A stretch of DNA of 64,000 nucleotides, from contig CM059587.1 of NCBI GenBank assembly GCA_030407085.1, positions 81,977,001-82,041,000 on the forward strand, in the 5' to 3' direction. Made by a program: the position numbers and the translations under genes. Positions 1 through 12,100 of this stretch are shown here, piece by piece. The notes under the pieces are model-generated. The model ran no database searches. It saw nothing but the letters and a program-made list of their open reading frames with translations, and was not told the origin of the DNA. Each line of letters opens with the position of its first letter. The stretch's first letter is position 1. The DNA is from Trichopria drosophilae (lineage: Eukaryota; Arthropoda; Insecta; Hymenoptera; Diapriidae).

Positions 1-22
1 ATAATTTACGTGAAACCCTTAC

Positions 23-1119
23 CTCCAGTTCTACATCTCTTATAGTTTCGTTATGCTTCTTCAAAATTCCAATTGCTTGTTCATATTTTAATTCTTCATT
101 CAAAACCGAACTGAACATCGCTGCGAGTTCTGCTTCTTTCGCCGTCAATGTTTCGTCGTAATCTATACATTTGCATTTCGTTTTTGTCTTCTGAAATAAT
201 ATTCATAATACATCCTTAAAGTTATCAGTTAATTTTTTTATAAGATTTCGTGTTGATACCCACTGAGAAAACTTAAAACTAGTTCGAGAAATTTATATTC
301 GATATGTAAATATATTAAATACATTAATTCAATTGTGTAATGTACAAATGTCTCACAACAATTTAAAAAAAAGGGGAAATGTGCTGTTTGTTCTTATTAA
401 ATACTGTTAAAGATGGAATTTTCAAAATTACATACTTTTAGGCGCATTTCTTCTGCTTCGGTCATTTTCTTAATAATCTTGGACTGCAATTCACATTCCT
501 TGTGTTTTGCTTTATAAAGTGCTCTCAACTTTCTGCATTTCTCTTCCAGCTCGTCGTTTGCTGAATCTGCCAATTGTAGACTCTTTAATAAGTTCGCATT
601 CTTTTCCATCACAGCATTGAACGCATCATTTGTTTCGGAATTTTCAGATTCAGATTTTCTTGACTTCATCTGAATTTCGTTTTTCCTCTGTTTTTCTATT
701 TTATTCAAAACTTCAAGTTCATCGGATGTGGGTGCATTCTCAACGTTTTGAATATCAACATCCGCCATAATTTTTTCCTCGGTAGAAGATTCGGAATTGT
801 TACGTGTTAAATTTTCCAAAGTATTGTACAAAGTTTCATTCACATTAACGTATTCATTTAATCTAACTCGCAACTGGCTGAGAAATTCTATATCTTGAAT
901 CTTTCTCACAGTTATTTCATTTTTATCCTGCTGGACTTGCAGTTGCATTGCTCGAAAAACATTTCTTTCATTTGCTAATTCTTCAGTCAGTCTTACCACT
1001 TTTTCACTCTCTCGTTTCAAAGCTTCCTGCAATTCGGTTACTTGGTCTTTGTACACTTGTAATTGGGATTTTAAAACGTCTCGTGCAAATTCTAGATCGT
1101 TTATGTCGATCGAGTCCAT
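23..1119 (-). CDS. Coiled-coil protein, 5' part, two exons (436-1119 and 23-190), runs off the window
   Basis: This is a minus-strand gene that I do not recognise. The first exon starts at the ATG at 1119 (MDSIDIND) and ends at 436 with AAA before the donor GTATGT. The next exon runs from 190, after the acceptor ATTATTTCAG, to 23, before the donor GTAAGG. Both junctions are phase 0, so the frame continues cleanly from MRLK into KTKTKCKC. About 284 residues are visible and the gene continues past base 1. The protein is strongly charged (E, K, R, Q, N), has almost no proline or aromatic residues, and shows heptad-like spacing over most of residues 8-110 and 135-225, so a long coiled coil is likely. 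The second exon carries a short KCKC cysteine pair. An in-frame TAA at about 1164-1166 supports the ATG at 1119 as a start. However, a second coiled-coil ORF ends only 73 bases upstream, so this could be one gene broken by a frameshift and a stop. A cytoskeletal or centrosomal role is possible but unproven. Confidence 0.72.
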
Positions 1120-1192
1120 TTTCCGATTAAAAATGAAATTGGAGTTATTGGTATCGATTTACGCTTTTGGCGAGTCTTTTGAATTTTTGATA

Positions 1193-1486
1193 TCACGACT
1201 TGGGTGACGTCAAATGAACTTTGGAAATGTCCAAATCGTATATAGAGGAATTTTTCGATTCGTTCAGTGTATATTTTTGGTTTGTAAGGTATCTTTCTTC
1301 AAGTCGTACGGTTACTGAATTTAAATCTTTTTGCAACTCTGAGATTTCGTGCTTCAATTCGGCAAGTATAGTTCTGGCTTCGGTTACGTTTTTATCCAAT
1401 TGCAAGACGCTTTTTGATGGTGCAGCTCTAAAAGTACTGATGTCAACTTTCTCCAATCCTCCTATACTTTTTTCGTTTTCGTACAT
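1193..1486 (-). CDS. Small coiled-coil ORF directly upstream of the coiled-coil gene
   Basis: This 97-codon ORF runs from an ATG at 1486 to a TGA at 1193. Residues 20-65 are rich in E, K, L and Q with heptad spacing, like the downstream protein. A good acceptor (TTTAATTTCAG, cag at 1521-1523) lies 34 bases upstream of the ATG, with an in-frame TAG between them. The exon therefore appears to begin at 1520 with a short 5' leader. I see no convincing donor before the stop and no acceptor before the next ATG at 1119. Two readings fit. It may be the first cistron of a two-ORF transcript. Or it may be the true N-terminus of the same protein, separated by one frameshift and one stop: the reading through 1192-1120 in the downstream frame (RDIKNSKDSPKA, stop, then IDTNNSNF) looks plausibly coding. 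Function is unknown. Confidence 0.55.
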   Translation of the reverse strand: MYENEKSIGGLEKVDISTFRAAPSKSVLQLDKNVTEARTILAELKHEISELQKDLNSVTVRLEERYLTNQKYTLNESKNSSIYDLDISKVHLTSPKS

Positions 1487-1520
1487 GTCGCAGTCGTCAA
1501 CAAGCGTCTGCTATTTGGAA

Positions 1521-1760
1521 CTGAAATTAAATAGATTCAAATTTTGTCGAAATTATGTATAAAAGCAGTGCAAGAGTCATAGTAACGTTTAAAATGTCGA
1601 AGCAAAACGGTAGAGGCGATTCAAGGGCGGAAAAGTAGCTATTGTCAACTAGTATATATAGTGCGTTAGTGAAGCGAGTTACAGTAGGCAATATCTTACT
1701 CGATACAGCGCACTCCTGCGAAAAGTATCGCAAACAGTGTCCAGCGTCAGAAGGAACGTC
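1521..1760 (-). promoter_or_regulatory. Probable 5' intron and promoter region of the coiled-coil locus
   Basis: An acceptor at 1521-1523 implies an upstream noncoding exon. A candidate donor (CGA then GTAAGATATT on the minus strand, around 1691-1697) would give an intron of roughly 175 bases. A TATATA-containing stretch lies near 1653-1660, but it would fall inside that intron, so the two readings conflict. I cannot fix a transcription start. Confidence 0.2.
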
Positions 1761-4700
1761 AAAAGGGTTACTTTCCGCCCTAGGTAGAAATTAATACCTT
1801 TTAGAGCACTGCAATAACAAATCATTCGTAAACATTTAAAATTCTATAATGATAATAAGCAATGTCGTAATTCGTGAAGCACTTGAAAATGTGTAATGCA
1901 AAATATTATATCATTGGTGACAATTTAACGTTTTGTATTCATAAATGTTTGAGGAAACTTGTAACAAAATAGTTTTATGTGCATGTATCTATTGTTATTT
2001 ATCTTCATTTTTAAAATAGATCTTTTATTATCTTGCTTATTATAATTTGTTTTCTAAATTCTACATTTCAACTTTAACAATATACGACAAATAAGTAAAA
2101 TTAAAACACAAAAATTCTGCTCGTCGAAAAACAATTTTAAATATTGCTTAATGCCCTTTTTGACTATTTTATTTTAGGAAATTGTATGAATATTATCAAA
2201 TTAAAGAACAAATGATTAAATCTGCTATATTTGAAATGTATTAACCTTTCTGTGCTAAAATACGAAGAATGTTTAGCTCATTTTCGAGTTGGTATAATTA
2301 CTTCTATATTTTACAAATTGCACAATTATCATCGGAATAGACTGAATCTGGTTATTCGGGGATTTATGAGTTCGCTGATTACGAATTTAAAAAATATTTA
2401 ATTAGCACTGAGTAATTTTATAACATTCGTTTTGTCTTTTGATCCTGTGATAGAAATATTATTAATCAAAGAGATGTTCTAACTCCAACAAATGTGGGGA
2501 GTTATTTTATGCATTTCGAATAGTCAAAATACTAAAGTAGATTTATTCATACAAAGTATTCATGAATTTTGTAACTATTTTTATAACATTTAAAGTTTTA
2601 AAATATTCTAAGTCCATACATTTTGTATTTAACCTTTTAATGCAGAAAATAAGTTTCAAAATTCAAATTGAAAATATAAATAATTCTTAATACATTTTGA
2701 ATAATTTGATGGTACTAACGGGTCACCAGAAAGCGATATAAATATATACTATATTTTCAATTTAATACCAAATTTATTAAAATTTGCGGAACTCAACTAT
2801 TTAAATAACTAATGTCTATTGGCACGATTAACCGGTTTTTAAAAGTTAAAAATAATCTTCGATGCATTTTCAAAGACAGAAATCAGTGGATATTATGTAA
2901 TATTGTTTAAGCAGAACAATATATTATTTCATGCAACATAAATTTACCTGAGAAAGCTTCACAATTTACAACCATAAATAAGAGAATCAGTGGCTTTTTA
3001 ACTACAACCATAATTGTTATTGTGTAATAATATAATTAAGATTTTTTAAATTGAATTGAATATTTTCTATTAATTTTTTACCAAATTCCATTAATTTACT
3101 GTAGGTTTCTTTTATATTCTTTAATGTTCAATTGACACAGAATTTCCACGTCATACATCGTTAATTACCATAACATACCTATTGAATATACTCAGTAATG
3201 AATTTGAATATTTATTTATTTATTTATTTATGACAACTGACCGAATTTTAATTTATAATGAAATAGAGAAATAAATAGTAACATAAGTAAAATATTACAT
3301 ACCTGGGCGTACAGATTCATTGGATATAACACAAATCACAGATTTTTTAACAAAAAATTCATGAATATAATCGTTTAACTGTCGAAATGCAATTTAAAAA
3401 TTATGCAAATTAATTGCAAATGTATACGACGTTTCGTGCAGAAGTGTTTACGAATCACTGAAGAACTATGTTCCTCATTAGCACGCTCGTATATACTCAT
3501 GTTGAAAAGTGGGGAATTCCTTGGAAAAATTTCTGATGCTTAGGCAAAAGTACAAACCTTTTGTTAACCTTTAGCCATATTTTAGATCGTTTCTGTAATT
3601 AAAATGTGCTCGAAATAAATAGTAGAGATTTGCGGTTATTTACAACTTTGTTAAGAAATTTTTGTTGGTCGTTAATTGAAAATACTTGCAAGCATGAATT
3701 AAATTTAGAAATATTTGTGAATTTTCAAAAACTTATGTTAAAATATTAAAGTGAAAGGAATAGATTGGGAACTTTCAAAAAATGATCGTATCGTGTTTCA
3801 AAAGATACAAAAAGATAAATCAAAATAATGAAAAATGGTAATTGACGAACATGTTTTTAGCGAAAATGGAATTCATTTGTTGTAAACATTTTAATAATTG
3901 TTTCGATTACGGAGAGGAACAACATTCATAAGTTTTTAGAATTCTCCATTTCAGTTTATGCTTCCATTAACGCAATACAAATAAAAAAAAATGTTACTAT
4001 CACAAATGGCTGTCATAGTTTATAAAAACAACATTTTCGAGGTATAAATTTCAGTTTCTGTGTATATACAGGGTATTCTATGACCGGAAAACTGCATAAA
4101 AGGTGCAAAAAATTTTTCAAGTTAAAAGACATGTAGGTACGAATTTTTTATTTCAACTTGAAAGATCCAAAATGGCGATTTATTTCAAAAATATTTTGTC
4201 TAGTTTATGCACTTTGGAAATCCTCAATTCCAAACGAAATTGCAACTGAACAACGTTTTTGTACCGAAAAACTGTTCAGGGAAAAATTGTAGCTCTTGAA
4301 ATTCTCTACAAAAATGGTCTGTTTGGTATTTTCAATAAATTTATATTTCAGTGAGATAATAACAAAAACTCATAAAAAATTTTAAAAAAATCAATTTTTT
4401 ATTTTTCTTACGCAGTATTATCGTTAACAATGTACAATTTTGTGAAAATATAGCCTAAATGTCGTAGAATATTATGGTATTTTCTTTTTTACGTTCAATG
4501 TTTATTTGACGAGTGATTTGCATTTTCATTTTTTTCATTTTTTTTTATTCTAATTTTTGCAGCTTCTAAAATTCTTACAGTAAATTATAAAAACACATTT
4601 TTTCGTTGTTAAAACTTGTACTCCAAAATGTATATTTCAAGTTTTTTTAATTATCACTTAGAATGTAGTTTAAAAAAACGACAAATTTGGTTACTTCAAT

Positions 4701-4794
4701 TTTTTAAGAATTTACAAACCAAAATACCTACTTTAATCCGATAAGTCCTTAATGAAAATTTTTTCACTACAGTCCTCGGCGGTTATATTTTGCG
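1761..4794. other. AT-rich intergenic DNA without recognised genes
   Basis: No ORF above background and no splice-bounded coding block are visible. The only simple repeat is a (TTTA)n run near 3210-3231. From about 4080 the sequence becomes rich in A and T homopolymers and leads into the large hairpin that follows. Confidence 0.5.
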
Positions 4795-5510
4795 TAAAAA
4801 AAAGGTCCTAAAAAATTCCAAGGGACCATATCTGACGTAAAATCAAGTGAACTTTTAGTATCTTTCACTGCATTTTTCCAAAAATACAGCAAAAAATAAC
4901 TGTATATGATTACTTACGAAAAAACATGGATTTTTCAACTGTAATTTTTTTGTTGTCTCTCTCTTTCTCTCGTCTTTTCACATTGAAAGAGTTTCAGATT
5001 TCCGGTTTAAAGTAAAAAAATTGTGACCTCGAGACTTGCATTTTAAATTATGCATGTTGTCACATTGAAAATAAAGGTGAAAGCATCCAGATAGGAAAAA
5101 ATCGTCGAAATGTTCAGGAAATTTTCATTTGAAAATGACAGAGTCTAATAAAAAATGTTGCTTTTCGACGATTGTTTCGTGTCTGGGTCGCCATTTTGGA
5201 TGCTTTTACCTTTATTTTCAACATGCCAATATGCACATTTTAAAGTTCAGGTCACGAGGCTACGGTTTTTTTACTTAAACAGGAATTCTGAAACACTTTC
5301 AATTTGAAGAGGGAGAGAGAGAAAGAAAGAGAGAGAAAGAATGACAAAGAAATTACAGGTGAAATCCATTTTCTTTTTGAAATAATCATATACAGTTTTG
5401 CACGATTCCTTTTTTCCAAAAATCTAATGAAAGATTCTGAAAGTTCACTTAATTTTACGTCATATATGGTAACTTGAAAATGTTTAGGACCATTTTTTAC
5501 CTAAAGTTTA
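4795..5510. repeat. Foldback (long imperfect inverted repeat), about 0.7 kb
   Basis: Two arms of roughly 310-340 bases face each other around a spacer of about 60 bases near 5104-5165. Matching landmarks on the two arms include AAAGGTCCTAAA against TTTAGGACCATT, the CT-rich block at 4955-4975 against the GA-rich block at 5310-5340, GTTTCAGATTTCC against GGAATTCTGAAAC, and AAAGCATCCA against TGGATGCTTT. The arms have diverged, so this is an old foldback or MITE. No target-site duplication was identified. Confidence 0.8.
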
Positions 5511-7275
5511 ATAAAGGTTCCATCCTCTGTAATATTTTTTTCTAAAAAAATATATATTTCTGACTAATTTTCCTGGATTACAAGTAATCGTTTATTTCAA
5601 TAGCAGTAAGTAAATATTTACTGGAATGAAGGAAATAATTTCCTAAGCCAGGTATGAATTGTTGCATATTTGAAACATTTATTAAAAAGAAAATATTTCC
5701 TTAAATTAAGTTAATATTTACTTGCTAGTATATTCAAATAAATGTTTACTTGAATGTACAACACAGTTTACTTAGTGTACACAAGAGAGGTGGATACATC
5801 ATGGACAGAAACATCTTGGTCTTGGATGTTATGTCAACAATGATACACTGCATGACAGATCACGGTAGAATCATTGACTCATTCGTAAAGAAAGAGTAAC
5901 TTGATCCGATTATAATAGATAATTTACATTTAGCAAAGAAAAAACAATGCATATCATAATGTAGTAAAATTGACTGTTAAAAAAGTATTTTAATTTAAAA
6001 ATTAAGCCCAGTTTAAAACCAATTTAATATTTTAATTTAAATTAAGCCTGACAAATTTTGGTTAACATAAACGGACGAAGGATGTACTAGTAATTTTTTA
6101 TATTTTATGAGAATTTGGAATTCTAAAAAAAGTTTAGTAATTTTAACCATTTTGTAACATTTTCTATAGCAAATACAAGTACTAATGTATATTCTACGGT
6201 TCCAATACACTTTTCCAATCTGAGGCATAATGACGACATGACCAATATAGAAATCATTTTGTAACAAATGGAACAGATACTTATAATTTTTTGTTTCATC
6301 ACAGAGTTTTACTTACCGTAATATATAAGTAGATACTTCTTGAAGTAGATTTGAAAAATAAAACTCAGGATTAATAATTCTTATATTATTTTTAATAATA
6401 CAAGTGTACAGCTTACTAAATTAACGCTTAATGTTACCAAGGAATTATAAATATCACTCGTTGCTCACTTACGAACTAAACCTACTACTTATCAAAATCA
6501 GATTCATTTATTAATTACGTTCTCTTTGTCGATCGAATTTTATCTATAAAATGGTCCAATTTTCCACTTGGGACTATAGTGAAATTCAAATTGCCTAATC
6601 GAATCTAGTATCTTAAAAATTTACGTCGATTTCTTTAACGCACATATTTAAGTGTCGATCCACGATGTACAAGCTTCCATTCTTCTTTTGTAATAAACTT
6701 TATAAAACATAATATTTGATGTGATATTTCAATTACAACTTTTTATTACGATTAGTTCTAAAATAAATGTATGAATTCGGTTAGTTTTCACTTCAGTACA
6801 ATACGATTTGCAAGTCTGAACGAAATTTGAGATGCGTTGACGTGTCGAGAACAAAGATTAGACTGATTTATATTAATCCGAGATAATACTTACATATACA
6901 TTTATGGTACTTAATATATATGTACAAACATGTACAATAAATCAGATATTGATTTGTTTCCTTATCAACAAGCAGGAATTAAGATACGATGAATTTTGAT
7001 ATGATATGACGTGATGACGATTGTAAGGTAAACTACAGTATTTTTTGAAAAATTGTTGGCAATTGTGCAGAACACAGGTAGTGGCACATGCTCGTACAAA
7101 ATAATTTCTTGAAACAAAATCCCTATAATATTTTTGTCTCTTTTTAAAATTAATTCCAGTCCTGCGTAGTAAATTGTGTAGATTATTAAGTAACTTGACT
7201 TTCTGCTCTCTTTAATCGGTGACATTTTGAGGAGAAACGTAAAAAATGGGAACGAAAAATTCGTATTGTTAAATA
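5511..7275. other. AT-rich intergenic DNA
   Basis: No gene was recognised here. ORFs in this stretch are short, rich in I, Y and F, and lack any known motif. The block ends at the target site of the next element. Confidence 0.45.
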
Positions 7276-7283
7276 TACATAGT

Positions 7284-7478
7284 GGCCGGGGAACAAAGTT
7301 CCGAATATCAAAACCCCGAAAGGCTGAAATTTCGATATTGCGTGGATCCAAGGTATTTTAATTTGCTTTCTTTTTGCCAAATTTTCAAAGTCAAAGTGAA
7401 GACAATCACGCTGGATCCATGTTATATCGAAATTTTGGGCTTTCGGTATGTTGATTTTCGGAACTTTGTTCCCCGGCC
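7284..7478. mobile_element. Palindromic MITE with perfect 8 bp target-site duplication (hAT-like)
   Basis: The 195 bp element begins GGCCGGGGAACAAAGTTCCG and ends with its inverse, with arms of about 70 bases that match well (TTTCGATAT and TGGATCC recur in both). It is flanked on both sides by the identical octamer TACATAGT (7276-7283 and 7479-7486). An 8 bp duplication is typical of hAT, and also of P and some other superfamilies. The intact duplication and the good arm match suggest a fairly young insertion. There is no coding capacity. Confidence 0.88.
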
Positions 7479-8602
7479 TACATAGTTACTTATTTAGAAG
7501 GTTAACAAAATATAGTTTTATTTGCCACTATACAGATGATCCAAAAGGTATGAAACTGCCCGTATTACTTTAGGAACTCTTTTAAGGAATTATGTGGTGG
7601 AAGGAGTTTTTTTCTTAAAGAATGTATTTCACTTTTTTGGAAAGTCATATGCAACGAGTGCAAGAGAAGCGAACACAGAGTATGTCGATGTAACACATTC
7701 TAATGTATGAGTTGAAATTTAAAAGTGTCTTGTGAAATGTGGATAACAAACAATCCAAGGATGAATATGGTCATTTCTCACTCAACCTAACACTACAGAA
7801 ATCCTTTTTTAGTTAATTTGTACTAAAAAGAAATACTTGGCATATTCAACTGACGTAATTTAGTAAGTTTAAATAAATTATGAATTTCATTCAGCTTTCT
7901 TATTTGTTTTCACTACTTTATGGTAATTATTTATCTCAACTCATGACATTCAGTTAATGATCTAATGCACTATTCACAGTAGTTCAAAAGTAGTTAAATT
8001 TAGTAAGAATTTTGTTCCGCTTGTGGATTTCAGTTGTAAAACATGCCCCAAAGAATTTGCTTTTATTTTTAAGAGCACCGAACCTTATAACCAGATTACG
8101 AAAAGGTTGACAACCTCTTGTCAATATTACTCAACCTTGTAAGGTTATGTGCTATTATATGGGTATTAATGTTTTTAGAAAAGCTTACGAAAATTTTATT
8201 CAAATTTAGAGAGGTATTCCATAATCGAAAGAGGAAAGTGTGTCATCAAATTACCAGCAAAAACAATAAAAATCAGATCGATATATTGTATAATATATAA
8301 TGCTGTCATTATTTATATCTACATTAAAATTGGGTAGAAATAGTTTTTTTTATACTGCATAATTGATCTATATTGCACTTCCTCCCAATATTAGCCTGGA
8401 CTGTCTTGTCTATCAGTTTCTGAACCCCCTTTACTTTTAACATTACATATGAAGTATGATGATGAGCATAAAGACGCAAAGATATATAGCAGTTACATAT
8501 TTTATTTTTACATGAGTTATTGATATTATTTTTTACGAAAATTTTGTAGAATTAATAATAGTTGCACTCACTGTTGTAAATTGAATATACTCGTTCTTTT
8601 AA

Positions 8603-9078
8603 CCCATTATGGACCAAATGGACAATGGACAATGTTTCGTGGTCAACTTCTAGGGCGACATTTTTTCAGAAAGTCTATCATTTTCGAATACAAAATTCCA
8701 GAGCTTTTCGCTGATATTTTCGTGTTTTAGTCGCAATTTTGTTCCCAACTTTATTTTGAAAATGCTATCATGCACATTTCAAAATAAAAGGTTCGTGTAC
8801 GTATTATTTTCACCGATCAATTATCTCCTTACCCGTTTCCAATATGAGAATGCCGATTAAATAATATTTGTCAGTGAAAAAACCTGATTTTTTTTTGTGA
8901 AAAATCAAGCTAACTTTTTCGGAATGGGCTTGATTGATTTTTTTAACGGCAGATTCGGAAAGATCGATCAAATTTTACGTAAGATGTAATTGGTTTCAAT
9001 TTTTTTAAAATCAGGTTTCATATAAAATACCGCCCTTGAAGTCGACCACGAAAAATTGTCCATTTGGTCCTTAATTAG
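8603..9078. mobile_element. piggyBac-like inverted-repeat element flanked by TTAA
   Basis: TTAA at 8599-8602 and 9079-9082 bracket inverted arms. The left arm reads CCCATTATGGACCAAATGG and the right arm, reversed, reads CTAATTAAGGACCAAATGG. Both continue through an inner block with TTTCGTGGTC and GACTTC. A TTAA target with ends starting CCC is the piggyBac signature, and only the right terminus has lost it (CTA). A second end of the same family closes at 32327. No transposase ORF is present, so it is non-autonomous. Confidence 0.7.
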
Positions 9079-9189
9079 TTAAATTGAAAGTTTCATTGGG
9101 ACCATTCTGCATTTTCTTATCACTTCTTGACAGCCATAATTAATATGTAGGTTTTTTAAAAAAATTCATGGTACGTCCAATAAGAATAA

Positions 9190-9572
9190 ACATCCTAGGT
9201 GAAAATGATTTCTACAGAGTTATGTAGAAATTATATACAATTGTAAAGAATTCATATAGAATTATATATTATTGTATACAAGTCTCATCTATATAATTGT
9301 ACAGAGATGTATGTAATCATATATAAATTTAATAAAATAAAACTTTTTAGCATTTTGTATATATTTATCCACAAAAATGTCAGGGGGCTATGTAATGCAA
9401 ACGGAGCATCAACAAATTTTGTTTATAGTAACATGTTTTACATGAGCCCTTTTAAAAAACTGATCAAACTTTTTTTTAGACAAAATGCTATATAATTATA
9501 TGTATAGAATTGTATATAAATTTTGTATCCAATTGTATAGAATTCTATATAACTCATTTTTACCCGGGATCC
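9190..9572. repeat. Inverted-repeat element with iterated TATAGAATT motifs
   Basis: The outer ends pair imperfectly: ATCCTAGGTGAAAATGA on the left against the reverse of TCATTTTTACCCGGGATCC on the right. Just inside each end are runs of overlapping TATA, CAATTGTA and TAGAATT motifs on both strands. The central 100 bases are unlike the arms. This is probably an old MITE; its boundaries are approximate. Confidence 0.5.
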
Positions 9573-10087
9573 CTGGTGAAAACGAAAGAGTACGCTCAAA
9601 CTTTATTTTTGTTTTGAAACCTATAAATATTCATCGCAACACAATTATAATCTCATTTATACCATGCTAATTTTTTTCAAAAACTCAGATTTTGTTATAT
9701 ACTCAAAAGCATTACAATAAATCTGTAGCAATAACAAAAAAAGACGTAAAGGATCCGTTTCCGAAGGCCGATATGTGCTAACTATTATTAATTGTAAAAT
9801 ATTTTCAAAAAATTAAATAAAATAAATTTCATGTCAACTTAAAATATGAATGATTATTTTTTGTCCTCAGGCCACGAAATGAATTTTCGCGTCCCGTATG
9901 CATCCATCAGTGTTTATAAATTTATGTTTATACATTGTTCCTTCCAAATATTTGGACGTGATTGTCAACGTCGACAATTGTAAACAGTAGATTTGTCTGT
10001 ACTGTTCAAAACAATAACACAAATGACAATTCACGTCTTTTCTTCACTGGCTCTGTCAGTTTCTTATTTCAATGTTATCAATATTAG

Positions 10088-10378
10088 CAGCATTCAGGGT
10101 CAGTGCCTGTCTTGGGAAACACTAATAATGTTTCTTCTGCTGTTAAAAATGAATGTGATTCATCTCTAATAAATTCAACAAATAATTTTACAACGCCAAA
10201 CGTGGAAAATGTTGCAACCAATTCATCGGATTTGATTGTGCCAGACGGTTTTTCTGATGATAAAAATGTGGATTTACGTACACTAGTTATAAAATTAACA
10301 AGAATCCTCTTTTCCGATAACTATAAATATCATACAAAAGAAAGAAACGAACCAATTGTTGCAAACAATTGGATTTAG
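10088..10378 (+). CDS. Unrecognised N/S/T-rich ORF, possible exon or relic
   Basis: The frame is open from the CAG after a TAG at 10085-10087 to a TAG stop at 10376-10378, giving about 96 codons. There is no ATG near the start, and the first likely initiator would be GTG at 10103. A pyrimidine-rich tract followed by TATTAG or AGCAG just upstream could be a splice acceptor, so this may be a terminal exon. The first 60 residues are rich in N, S, T and V. The last 35 look folded (RTLVIKLTRILFSDNYKY). I do not recognise a family, and no partner exon was found within 2 kb upstream. A decayed transposon or processed gene fragment is the alternative. Confidence 0.32.
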   Translation, partial: QHSGSVPVLGNTNNVSSAVKNECDSSLINSTNNFTTPNVENVATNSSDLIVPDGFSDDKNVDLRTLVIKLTRILFSDNYKYHTKERNEPIVANNWI

Positions 10379-11485
10379 TGCTAGTTGTGAACCTTAACCT
10401 TAATTAAAAGACGGAAGTCTATATGTTTAGAAAAATTAATTTATCATCAGACAATTCAATTGGTTGGATTCAAATCCGGTGACAAACGAAGACCACAAAA
10501 TTAATTAATAGAACCAAAAATGTCAAAATAAACATTTCTTGATTTATTTAATTTTAATTTTTAGAGATTCCGCGGAATTACTCACATAAACAACAATATA
10601 GATTGTTCTTAAATTTTCTTGAAATTGTCAACTGTTATATGACATTTCTTAAGATCAGTTTACTACCGACATTAATAATCTAATATTTAATAATATTACT
10701 TTCTGAATTTATTCTAAAATTAATACAAATATAAAATGTCATGTTGTTGCTTGATCCATCTAAGGTTCTACAATATGAACTGACATATGGGTAACATTAT
10801 ACCGTTATCGTGTGACAAATTCCATTGTTTCCAGTTATTACTCAGAAGCAAATCGAACATTCAAGCTCTAATGTAATGCTAAACATTTTTAATTACAAAT
10901 AGACCAAATTAATAAAATTTATTTACGTTGTTCCGTTCAAACAAACAATTGAATAGTATATTTATCATAATTTGCATGTCGAATTTTCCGTAAATAAATG
11001 TAAAATGTAAGATTGTTCCGATTAATATAAAACATAACAATAAGTTAAATGCAAATCATTAGAGATTACATATGGCTTGAAATAGTGTTGGTTATTGCCA
11101 ATAATATTAGTTTTTTCTATTAGCAGATCAATTTTTACAAATTACTAACTTGACATTAACAAGTGACCCAGGAAAAAATGTCATATAAATTAGACCTCTG
11201 TCAGAACATAAGGTATTACTAGATCAAAATCAAATATAAAAATGTAAAAATTTCTATAGATCTGATCATAACCGATTCCTCATTTGACTTTACTAAAGAT
11301 CTTATTTAATAACTTAATAAGTCGGTTGATCCGAATGTCCTTTTTATGGACATGCATTTCAAAAAGTACCTTTTCTAATTAAAACCTAATTGTTTCAAGA
11401 AATGGCCATATACATGACAAATCATAGCGATTTGACTCTGTTAAACCGATTGTAAATTAATATAAATTATTGAAGAGTCTGTGAC
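10379..11485. other. AT-rich intergenic DNA
   Basis: I see nothing beyond low-complexity AT sequence and short chance ORFs. Confidence 0.45.
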
Positions 11486-11576
11486 ATCCCGAGTAGAAAT
11501 TTGTTCAGGCCCTGACTAGGGTGTAACGCTTTTGGTCAGGCCCTAATCAGAGACCTAATAAATTTCTACTCGGGAT
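11486..11576. mobile_element. 91 bp hairpin element (MITE)
   Basis: The ends ATCCCGAGTAGAAATTT and its reverse AAATTTCTACTCGGGAT are perfectly inverted over 17 bases. The inner parts pair less well through two copies of CAGGCCCT. The size and shape fit a minimal MITE. No target duplication was seen. Confidence 0.75.
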
Positions 11577-12100
11577 ACTACTGTTAATGTGTGTAATTGT
11601 ATTGAATTAAAGGAAAAGTTTTGTTTCTGAGTTCGATTCTCTTTCAGCGTACCGGAATAGGATGAAAATATATTCATGCTTGTCAGAAAACTTGAGGTGC
11701 TCGCAAAAACATTGTCGGTAAAGCCAAAATCTGTCCCTGTGAAGCCGACAAGATTGTTTGAACAACTCCACTGATCTTACTTTCAAAAATATTTTCATAC
11801 TTGAAGAGTCACAAATGTACATTTCCAATGAGCAATCTAAAATTAATGCTAGGTCTGTCTGAAGATAGTTAAGAATCGAATATCTAGATATTAACAGAAA
11901 TACTGTAAACCCGTTCTGATAATCCTGTCGGCTCTATAGCGACAGATTTGGCGATAGTCATCGACAGTTATTTTCCCACGTATGATTCATTCGCTGTTCC
12001 AAACGTCAATTGATACAATTGAACATTTTGTATGAAAACACTCGAAATATATTCAAACAACGTATTACTATTGAACAAATTGGTTCACCATACTTAAAAT

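Noticed and set aside
10440..10500. tRNA-like TTCAAATCC
   Set aside because: No matching acceptor stem, D arm or anticodon arm could be drawn around it.
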